Shown piece by piece: positions 55,135 through 64,000 of a DNA stretch of 64,000 nt. The stretch lies in the NCBI GenBank assembly GCA_032622095.1, contig CP136064.1, forward strand, positions 277,287,614 through 277,351,613. The letters are read 5' to 3'. Each line of letters begins with the position of its first letter. Position 1 is the first letter of the stretch. Below the pieces are notes generated by a model. The model was not told the origin of the DNA, made no database searches, and saw nothing but the letters and a program-made list of their open reading frames with translations. The DNA is from Siphonodentalium dalli (lineage: Eukaryota > Mollusca > Scaphopoda > Gadilida > Siphonodentaliidae). A program made the translations under genes and the position numbers.

Positions 55135-56790
55135 CTTAAAATGGTTGTATCATCAAATTCTAACAACAATAACAACAACGACAACATTTCTTTAAATACC
55201 GCTTCGGTTATCACAATCGATTAACTGGCAAAAAATAATGCTAACCACTGTCAACTATAGTATAAAATTGCCCACAACAAATTGTAATATATCAACATTT
55301 TGTTTGACGCAATTTGGTATCGAGAGTATGTCGTCGGCATTCGTCGAATATTTGCCAGGGATCTGTTCTGGGCCCCATTCTCTTTCTCCTATACATAAAT
55401 GACTTTAATGAATACCTAAAACATAGCACCTTACGACTATTTGCAGATGACAGTGTAATCTATCGCTCCATTCTAAATACCAATGACCTGACCAAGCTGC
55501 AAACTGATATCGATAATGCAGCCAAATGAGAGTGACTGGCTGATGGCTTTCCATCCCAGTAAATGTAACTTATTACGTGTAGTAAGAAAACAAACGCCAT
55601 TTGACTCCAAATACCTCCTGAACGGCCACTCACTTGAGAAAATATCATTTGTAAAGTATCTAGGCATTACCATTCAAAGAAATCTGAGATGGGATGAACA
55701 CGTAAAACACACCGCATCCAAAGCCAACAAAATCCTTGGCTTCCTAAAACGTAACCTAAAATCCCAAACCGCACCATCAAAGAACGAGCATACTCAGCAC
55801 TAATAAGACCAATAATGGAATACTCAACCACCATCTGGGACCCACACAATGCATGTTAGAATCGGTACAAAGAAGAGCAGCCAGATACATATTCAATTGC
55901 TACCACTACACCAGCTCAGTAACCAACATGCTCAGTTAAATAAAACTGCAAACACTTGAAGAGCGCCGAACTCAAACCAGATTGACTGTATTCTCTAAAA
56001 TGATCAACAAGGAGCTCTTAACATATCCAACAAAATCCTAATCCCTAAAACCACTACTACATGTACAAGATACAATGATGAACAGAAACTAACATTCCAC
56101 ACAATATCTTCCAACATCGATGCCCACTACTATTCTTTCTTCCCCAGAACCATAGCCGAATTTAACCTATTGCCAGCAGCTTTAACCTTACTACCCAACC
56201 CGAAAATCTTCAAATCTAAACTGACTGCAGACATCATCCAGTCACTGACCGCGAGGCGTAAGCGACGCAAACTTCTCTAAACCACCAATGATTGTAAATA
56301 GTTTTAAACTGATTTTATCCTATACAAAAAAAACAACAAAAATAAAACACAAATCCTGATGGCGCACCAAATTTAAATCATTGACTCATTACCATCTAAC
56401 ATCTGACTAACACCAAAATGGTCATCAGTTTAGACCAACCATGTCCTCCAGGCGGCTTATTATAGTCATCAGGTTAGATCAACCATGTCCTCCAGGCGGC
56501 TTATTATAGTCATCAGGTTAGACCAACCATGTCCTCCGGGTGGCTTATTATAGTCAGACATTGACTGCAAGCCGTAGTCAGAAGAAGAAGAAGAAGAAGA
56601 AGAAGAAGAAGAAGAAGACACAAATATTCGAGGTGGTAAATATAGCCCATTTCAAATCTCGAAATCTAATCACTCTGGCTTTGATGTGTGGGTTCATCGA
56701 CACAACTTTAATATTGTTTACCCCGAAGCCGAATAAATAATAAATTGTGGGCGTTATTATAAATCGGATTATGTATATTTAATATGTCTT
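55135..56790. mobile_element. AAAGGTACTCAATCCGAT MITE interrupted by a LINE fragment
   Basis: The left part at 55,135-55,313 (CATCAAATTCTAACAAC..TAATGCTAACCACTGTCAAC) and the right part at 56,630-56,790 (CGAAATCTAATCACTCTGGC..TTTACCCCGAAGCC..AAATCGGATTATGTA) are the two sides of one MITE. The LINE fragment 55,314-56,625 lies exactly between them. Confidence 0.7.
55314..56625 (+). pseudogene. 5'-truncated, frame-broken LINE (Jockey/CR1-like reverse transcriptase end)
   Basis: The first frame (to 55,529) reads ICQGSVLGPILFLLYINDF, then RLFADDSVIYRS, the reverse-transcriptase catalytic core with the FADD box. Near 55,525 the frame shifts by one base and continues with WLMAFHPSKCNLLRV and KYLGITIQRNLRWDEHV; near 55,790 it shifts again into RAYSALIRPIMEYSTTIWDP. 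These blocks follow the normal order of Jockey/CR1-type elements. The ORF ends around 56,280. The 3' part has three 44-59-bp repeats (CATGTCCTCCAGGCGGCTTA) and a GAA tail at 56,580-56,620. Dead copy; endonuclease and most of the RT are missing. Confidence 0.88.
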
Positions 56791-58300
56791 TAATAGTCTG
56801 GTTTACAAACCCATTCTTCAACTTTTTTCCCATATTGTAAAATAGTTGATGGCGGCATCTTTTCTTCAGATTTCTCATTCTTTTCGAGTATTTGACACCT
56901 TGTTTACTAAATGGGTTCTCACATTCAGTTATAAACGTGTACATAGGAATGGTCTAATATTCGTCTGGATGGATGTTTAGGGAATATAAGCAGACGACAG
57001 ATAATACCATACTGAAGGATTCCCATCCATTGGTGGAATATGTTTAGATAATAAGTTTCCTTCTGAACATTTCCTTAGGAAACTACTCGTCAACGAGTAT
57101 TTGGTAAATTAAGGTTTATACTGTTTTATTAGCAGAGCCATAACTCTTGCGAAAAATGTCATGGCCTGTATTTTGTGCTAGTAAACTCACATACCAAAGT
57201 TCATTCCATTTACTTACTAAAGTGAAAATCCAGAATTGAAAATTGAGTGGAAATTCCAACAAAAAGTGCCATAACTCTTGTTAAAATTGGTGGGTGGAAC
57301 CCGAATTCGAACTTGACCTATATTTTATGCTAATAAACACACAAAACAATTTTCATTTCATTCAGTTCTGACTATGTAAAGTTATCATCCGAAAACCAAA
57401 AGCGAACGGACGGACGCCCGACTCGACAGACGGACGGACAGACCAATATCTAATACGTCCAGTTTTTGTTATAAGCGGACGTTTAAAAGAGATATTAATT
57501 ATTGTCAGTTTAGGAGAATATCCGTCAAAATGTCACAGTGAACACTGGTTTGATAGTCTTAACTATATATATCAGGAAAAAATCGTTTAGTGTCCAAATT
57601 ATGCTAGTATTTGTTACATTGAGGTCTGGTTCCACTGACTAATACAGGTCGATAAATATGCTTATGTTCTTATGCGAATATACGGACTCTCTATGCCTCA
57701 GAAAGACCCACTCAAACGATCGAATTTAGATAGTTATATAGGTATTCACTATTCATAAACGAATAAAGAGCGTCCATTGTTTCATTTCTGTCCGAAAAAT
57801 TCAAAAAAGCTGGAAAATTGTTGTGACCTTGACAAATTATATTTCAGAGCAAATGAAGCCCGTATATCAATGTGTCTTGTATTTATCAACATATCTAATA
57901 CCGCCTGCCAAATTACGAAGACAAACTTTGGATGATCGAATGAGCCATGTCCGTTTCAACCTGTTTTTGATCTGAAATGTCCAACTTGTGTTGTGTTAGA
58001 CATGACTAGCTGTTGAAAATTGTGACCAAAGTGGGGGGGGGTTGAGTCACCACAAACACCTGTCGATATATCCTCGCGTATCAATGACAATGGGTTGAAT
58101 ATGACAATCTACACTATTGAAAGTTTGACAATTTCCACGTCTCATCAATTTCAAAAACGACCGTATATAATGTAATAACTTATAGGTTTTGAAATTACAT
58201 CGTTGTATATATCTGAGAATCTATATGCTTTTGAATTCTGTCCATGCCTTATCAATTTCGAATATGGCCGTATGATCATTTTATAAATCTAATCATACAG
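56790..58300. other. CAP 5' intron, no recognised gene
   Basis: AT-rich. The stretch 57,120-57,440 (GCCATAACTCTTG twice, ending GGACGGACGCCCGACTCGAC) is in the style of dispersed molluscan repeats. Nothing coding was recognised. Confidence 0.45.
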
Positions 58301-58305
58301 CATTT

Positions 58306-58590
58306 AAAGGTACACAATCAGATTAGACGCTCCTAAATTACTATTTCTTTAGCTTCGGGGGTAAAAATATTTGATTCGAGTCGAGGAACCTATACCCATC
58401 AAAGCTCAGAGTGATCAGATATCGATTTTTGAAGTTTATTATTTCTATTCTTTTTGGGTCACAAGTAAGAGGAAGATTGATGTCAAACGGACGGTCTTGT
58501 AGATAAAGGTGGATAACTCTAAAATCAAGTGGTTATTATTACCACTTGATTTTAGAATTATCCATCTTTATCTGCAAGACCGTCCGCACG
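58306..58590. mobile_element. AAAGGTACTCAATCCGAT MITE, fold-back copy
   Basis: The left end TTTAAAGGTACACAATCAGA is followed by the usual landmarks to AGGTGGATAACTCTAAAATC. There the sequence turns back on itself, TAAAGGTGGATAACTC..TTATCCATCTTTATC, as a ~100-base hairpin with ~50-base arms at 58,488-58,588. The right half of the element is missing. Confidence 0.75.
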
Positions 58591-59620
58591 GCGACGGGGG
58601 TTTGGGGGGGGGGTGTCTCACCCCCAACTTTCGTCAAAATTTTCAACAGTTGGAAATTTCATACCTGACACAAGATTAGTTGGAAATTTCACACCAACAA
58701 TAAGTTGAAAATGATCTTGTAGATTGATTTTCAAACAATTTATTGGGGGGAATTTATTGTTTCTGGACCAATATTTGCATATTTTCCAACTTTTTGTCAA
58801 AATTTTGGACTTAAATTTTCCAACCTTATAGGGGGTGGGTGTCAGGTTGGAAATTCCAACACTTGGAAAGCTTGTGTCCTGGTCCCTCCACCGTGGCCAG
58901 TTAAAAACTGCTAGTTAATTTAAGAAAACAATATTGTCCTATATTTGGTCAACATAGTCATTGGAACTGTCATCAGTTGGAAATTTTCCAACCTAAGTGG
59001 GGGCAACAGGTTTGAAATTTCCAACTCTAGGAAGGCTTGAGGCTAGTCCAGATGATAGGAATTTGCTATTTTCTTGTTCAGATTTAAAAAATTTCGCACA
59101 CCGGGCCGAACCATGGTCGGCCCGGTGCGTCATGGTTCCTCCCCTCCTCCGTGGCCAATAAAAAGCTGCTATTTAGTTTAACAAAACAATATTTTACATT
59201 TGGTCAAACTTGTGGACTGAAATTGTCATCAGTTGGAAAAATTTCCAACCTGAGGGGGTATGAGGTTTGAAATTTCCAATACCAGGAAAGCTTCAGTTGA
59301 GGCCAGTCTAGATCCTAGGATTTGCGATTTTCTTGTTTAGTTTTCAAAATTTTTTCAAACCGGGCCGAACAACCATGGTCAGCCCGGTGTGTCCTGGTCC
59401 ATTGTCCGTAGCCGTGGGCATTTGTCTGGAGTTAGACCACAAGATGTTAGGATTTATGCAATTTTTCAGGTTAAAATATCCGAATGTTCTCATACCTGGA
59501 ATATAGAACCATGGTTTATGAATATATAGGATATTAGGCCTGGGCACTGTGGTGCAATGGGGTGCAGTTGAATTTCCCAATGTTGACATCCCCCTAACGG
59601 AGACCATCTAGCCACGTCCC
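58591..59620 (+). repeat. ~1-kb dispersed repeat, partner of 29.66-30.70 kb
   Basis: Landmarks match the other copy in the same orientation. It contains two extra hairpins, ACCGGGCCGAACCATGGTC..GGCCCGGT at about 59,101-59,130 and 59,359-59,389, one in each of two ~260-base units. Confidence 0.7.
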
Positions 59621-61690
59621 TGTATCCCTGTGAAAAGAGACCACGACGTGACAGCTGTCTCAAAAGTTAAAACCCCAGGTCTGTGGATTGTGGATTGATG
59701 GGTATGATTTTTGCGATTTTAATTGCCTGAGAGTGGATCTCAGGCCTGCTTTATGCCTTGTTTGGGACTTATTGAACATAGGAACACTATCAACATACAC
59801 GATGCGTGTGTATCTGTATATATAGAGAGATTATCACCACACAATCATGTTATAGGGGTGTGGCTACTGTTTACAAAAACCAGGCTTGCTATAGGTTGGG
59901 TGTACTGGCTACCTCCAGACAATGAGATGTAGTCGTCACAATACAAGTATACCGGTATAACGGCGGTATTATGGGTAACATTCTTATAAAACGTTGGTGA
60001 CATCAATTTCGTACCAAGTTTATAGCCAAAATCATGAAAATGCGGTATGTGAATAATAAAATACACACTTAAGCCTAAAGTAAGTTTGATCTTTTATTCA
60101 ATCTTAATGCATATTAATTTACACTGTGTTGTTCAAGTAATACTTTCCCCACAACACGAGTTGGCATTTTATGTCACTTCGGTCGAGGTAGTTCAATATT
60201 TCTGCAGTTGTATAAAAATATATAAAAAAAAAAATTAAATGTCCCTACCTACCTACCCTAATTTTTTCGCTCCTTAGCGGAAACATACAATCTTTTTTTG
60301 TTGTGCCTAATTAGCTTGAAAATATCTGCACAACTCGTGACCGTTCATCGCTCTAATAACGTTATATTATAAGCGTTAAAACAGTCAAACCTAATAAGAT
60401 GTAATTCCACAATTTATAATTCAAAAGTGTGGACATGGAAATCCATGTCTTATATACCAAAAAGCATAGCAGCATTGAACAATGGTTCTAAAGATATGCA
60501 ATAGACTTACCGATGTGGATCCAGAATGTTGAATACCTCATCACCGATCCCCATTCCCGTTTTATAGAAAGCTATATCGGTCATGAATATTCCGAGAAGT
60601 CTTCATATATTCAAAATCAGCTCCGGTTCAACCTGAAACAACATGCTCCGGGGTAAGGAAAGCATCCGTTTGTGCAAACTGTAAACAAAAACGTCACCAG
60701 TAACGGTCGTCTAGCACGCAGCTGTTCTGTATGAAAACATTTTAGGAAAATTTGAAAACTTAAAAAAATCTATATCTTGTTGATATGGATACGAATCTAT
60801 TGATCTCTATACCTAACGCGTCTTGTTCAAATATAGATCGATACTTTCCAAATGTTCACTTTCCCAGTTGGAGACTTCGTCGCGTGACTCTGCATTAATT
60901 CTATTACAATTTCAATCTCTGAAATGATTCATTGTAAGGGTGCGTTCATATACTTGCAAGTTTCACGGTATTTTTTGTACGCATTTCGTCATAGAAAAGC
61001 ATACATTCCAAGTAAACAGCTCCAAATTTGGTTACCAGAGAACCAAATACCAACATAGAACCAACATAGAACTGCTTTGGTTCCGTCTGAAACCAAATCC
61101 TAAGTTTGGTTCTTCAAAGAACCCACCGAATTCAAGGTTTTTGTGGTAACACGACATTTAAGTGTCCTCGTCTAAAATGTTAAAATAGTTCAACGCGTTT
61201 GGTTTTAAGATGATATGGGGTAGTGTTCGGTCCGAATATTCGAATATTCGAATATTCGCTCGTAAAAATAAATATTGACAACACACACCGTCATTCTTAT
61301 ATATTAATTAAATGCAGTGACTCCAGATGGCGAAATCGTTTTCTTTAGTTTATCGCCGATAGATGCGTCCCGAATCGAGTAGTAAATATTTACAATTGAG
61401 CGTAGTTCAGACGATGTTTTCTATGGAGTGGAACGGTCAATTTGCTTTAGATTTTCGGCAATGTTAGTAGAATGTTACATTCCTTCAGTTTACATAGCGC
61501 CTGGATACTAACTGATCAGTTTAACGCACCAGAAAAAGAACATAATATGTCTTTAAGCCTCCCTAAAAATTCTCCACCAACTCTGGCAGACTAGATTCTA
61601 AGAGCCACCCTTGTACTTGTGACACAGTCCACTGTCTCCAATCCATATAGTAAAGAAGTAAAACTAATGATATAGATGAACGTTTGCCGC
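59620..61690. other. Upstream side of the CAP gene, no further gene recognised
   Basis: AT-rich. Apart from the proposed TATA box and 5'-UTR exon at 60,511-60,566, and a truncated hAT end (TAGTGTTCGGTCCGAATATT) at 61,221-61,275, nothing was recognised. A small direct repeat of AACCAACATAGAACC / GGTTACCAGAGAACC type lies at 61,025-61,100. Confidence 0.45.
60511..60566 (-). promoter_or_regulatory. Proposed CAP promoter (TATAAAA) and 5'-UTR exon
   Basis: On the minus strand CTATAAAACGGG lies at about 60,560-60,567. Roughly 25-30 bases downstream begins a short segment ending CCACATCG|GTAAGTC, a strong donor at 60,505-60,510. It could splice to the acceptor TTGCAG before signal exon D at 54,804, across a 5.7-kb intron. 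Inferred from signals only. Confidence 0.5.
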
Positions 61691-61699
61691 TTCGTTTAA

Positions 61700-62091
61700 C
61701 CCTTTACCCAACAAACCGGCCAAAAACGGCCAAATAAAGCTTCAACAGCCTAAAATATCTTGGGTCTGTCTCAATAAAACCATACAAATATGGATATAAT
61801 TGGAACCGGCTCATTGACCACATTGTGACGGTTACAGTTATACCCTGTGCCAATGCATTCTCTTATATATGCGAGTCGACCATAGGTCGCCTCGCATATA
61901 TAAGAGAATGCATTGGCCTAAAAAAATTCTTTTTTTAACACTTTTTACCATTTTTTCTTACATTCTTTAACAATTTTATAATTTTTAATCTGTTAAGCCA
62001 ATGCATTCTCTTATATATGCGAGGCGACCTATGGTCGACTCGCATATATAAGAGAATGCATTGGCACAGGGCCGCTCTGATGGGTAAAGGG
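61700..62091. mobile_element. piggyBac-like MITE (TTAA target site), copy 2
   Basis: 392 bases, CCCTTTACCCAACA at the left and TGGGTAAAGGG at the right, flanked by TTAA on both sides (61,696-61,699; 62,092-62,095). It holds the CCCTGTGCC..GGCACAGGG module (61,843-62,071) with two nearly perfect 68-base hairpins. Oriented opposite to copy 1. Confidence 0.88.
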
Positions 62092-62516
62092 TTAAAATCA
62101 AAAATAGCACACTGTAACAACGTGTCGCGGTTCGTTGTGGCATATCGCGCCGAATTGTTGGTTCTTAGCGGCCAATCATCGGTTCTTGGCGGCCTGTAAC
62201 ACCAAACCATTGGGTGTTAGAACCAAATGTCATATCGGTTACAAGTCGGTTACAAATCAGTTTTACAGCCAAAAATGCCACGGAGAAACAGTTTATTCCA
62301 AAGAGTGTTTAGAGATTAAATGTAAATAACGTGAGTGCAGTCTTAACCAAAGTTCATTAGTGGGGTCTCCCCGGTGTCGAGTGTTTTGCTTATCGCACAA
62401 CCTTTACGTTCTGCACTGTAGCATAACACGGCCTTTGTTTACTAGCACGGCGTACGATCTTGACGGTAACATTTATGCGATATTTATGATTGGTATAACA
62501 ACAAATTATGTATATA

Positions 62517-62944
62517 TGTGACCCGCCATGTCAAATCCAGTCGTAAGTCGGATTTTTTTACCCTGTGCTAATGCATTCTCTTATATATGCGAGTCGACCA
62601 TAGGTCGCCTCGCATATATAAGAGAATGCATTGGCCTAACAATTTTGTATCATTTTTTTTTAAATAAATGTTTCTTACAATTTTTAGGACATAAAATAAA
62701 AAACATCCATTACCCTGCAGGGAGCCCCACACATATATAGAAGCATATAGAAGAGTGTCGTCTGCTCATGTTTGTCTGGGGCTCTGTATGGGTGAAATTA
62801 TAAAATTGTTAAAGAATACAAGAATATTTTTTTTAAATTGTAAACAATTGTTAGGCCAATACATTCTCTTATATATGCGAGGCGACCTATGGCACAAGGT
62901 AAACAAATCCCGACTTACGACTGGATTTGATATGGCGGGTCACA
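62517..62944. mobile_element. Mariner-like MITE (TA target site), copy 2
   Basis: 428 bases with TGTGACCCGCCATGTCAAAT ... ATTTGATATGGCGGGTCACA ends and TA on both sides. The second internal hairpin has lost its returning arm (GCGAGGCGACCTATGGCACA), a clean deletion of half a palindrome. Confidence 0.85.
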
Positions 62945-62945
62945 T

Positions 62946-64000
62946 ATTTTAATATTCTTAAACTGTTGATGCTGCTTTCATGCAGCGGAGGTGACTATTT
63001 TAACAGCTATAGGTTACACAGGTGTAAATGTTTTCCATAGGTCTCAGTGCTAACGTTTTAGCGTATATTATTGCCAATATAAACATTGGGTCCAAAATTT
63101 TCTTTAAATCTGAAAAATTGACACCAATCAGGGCCCAGTGTCTATTTTATTCTCGCCTATATATTCCTCCCGCATCCGCTAGAGGTCTCTCCGAACCTTA
63201 TTTACACCAGTGTAACCTAAAGCGATAGCCCGCTTTTTCGCGGAATAATTGTAACTCCCTACATTTCTTCAGAATTGCCCATCAATGGAAAAAATGAGTT
63301 CAAAAACAATATCACTTCTGTGGTTCTTTATTTATCACACACAATTTAACCCCGCCCCCTTTAACACATTATTCATCAAAAAAGCACAAATTTCCACCAC
63401 AGGTCATGTTCAGGCCCCATTTTCACACAGTTTTTGGGGTCTGGTGTTGCAAACTTGGCTCCGCCATGGAAGACTGTACAAGATCCTTTCCATGAGAGAA
63501 CTTCTGGTAATGTGAGGTCATTGAGTCCAGATTTGAGCAGATGAGCATGAAGCACATGACTTTATCAGCACATGGAAGACTAAAATATGATATTTTCAGG
63601 TCTGCAAGGGTGATCCGAGATAACTGGATGTGGGTGTGTATTGAATTAGTTGAACAAAAATATGCTCTCTTTGAAGTGCTGAAGCATTTTCTTATATGTG
63701 TCCAAGTTTAAGTGCTATTAACCTTCAAATGACCATACCCACCAGTGGAAATGACTAACTTGTATGATATATATCTGTATATCACTGGCTATAAAATCCA
63801 AAATACTTGTCAGATTAGCTTCTTATAACAAGTGATATGTGTCTCATTGACATGCTCATGTTATGGGTCATTTGCATTATCATGTGACTACTACCAATTT
63901 GAAAACAAATTGAAAATACCTTGAAAAGTCAGGGGGGGGGTCGGAAAAACATTTCAGGCACGTATGGCATTTTTTCCCTTTCGATCATTTTTTGTACCCA
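62946..64000. other. Right end of window, no gene recognised
   Basis: AT-rich with a poly-G run at 63,932-63,940. The 76-codon ORF near 63,285-63,515 has no family features. The final 100 bases (GGGGGTCGGAAAAACATTTC) resemble the G-rich part of the 15.1/52.8-kb repeat and may be its edge. Confidence 0.4.

Overview
This is animal nuclear DNA. It is AT-rich and intron-rich, and two spliced genes are surrounded by many MITE-like elements, minisatellites and transposon fragments. A bivalve mollusc is the most likely source. The GIMAP-type GTPase, the CAP/EGF/ShKT secreted protein, the AGCTCAACTT-ended repeats carrying 'ATGGCCGCC..GCAGCCATCTTGG' units, and the repeats ending in cagaca runs all fit molluscan genomes. 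This is inference from sequence style, not a database match.

Left part (4.4-12.8 kb, + strand): a two-exon GIMAP/AIG1-type GTPase. A 10-nt coding piece of exon 1 is separated from the main exon by a 7.3-kb intron. Most of that intron is one compound repeat: 42/48-bp minisatellites split by a 2.9-kb element made of ~160-bp repeats.

Centre and right (22.15-60.56 kb, - strand): a long gene for a secreted CAP-superfamily protein. I could follow ten coding exons with matching splice phases from a signal-peptide exon at 54.8 kb to a stop at 22,152. They give 357 residues: signal peptide, CAP domain, EGF module, ShK-like module and C-terminal ShKT module. A 5'-UTR exon with a TATA box is proposed near 60.5 kb. 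The signal-peptide exon is present four times in tandem, and two copies carry a frame-breaking deletion.

The main find is inside intron 5 of that gene: an 8,266-bp, almost perfect palindrome at 34,653-42,918. It has a perfect 6-bp target duplication (GGGTAG) and ends AG...CT. Each arm carries one intact, intronless ORF (592 and 588 codons) that joins a C2H2 zinc finger, a poly-Gln tract, a Polinton/poxvirus-A32-like packaging-type ATPase and a second zinc-finger-like motif. I read it as a palindromic, non-autonomous Polinton/Maverick-type element that appears to have inserted as a palindrome. Its target was a ~73-bp minisatellite that had itself grown from the exon-5/intron-5 splice donor.

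Other mobile DNA: a hAT element with a perfect 8-bp TSD and a BED-finger-like ORF; a second hAT-like inverted-repeat element; piggyBac-like (TTAA) and mariner-like (TA) MITEs that share one internal palindromic module; a 93-bp hairpin element in at least three full-length copies; a MITE family with ends AAAGGTACTCAATCCGAT; and a broken LINE nested in one of those MITEs. No tRNA, rRNA or CRISPR array was recognised.
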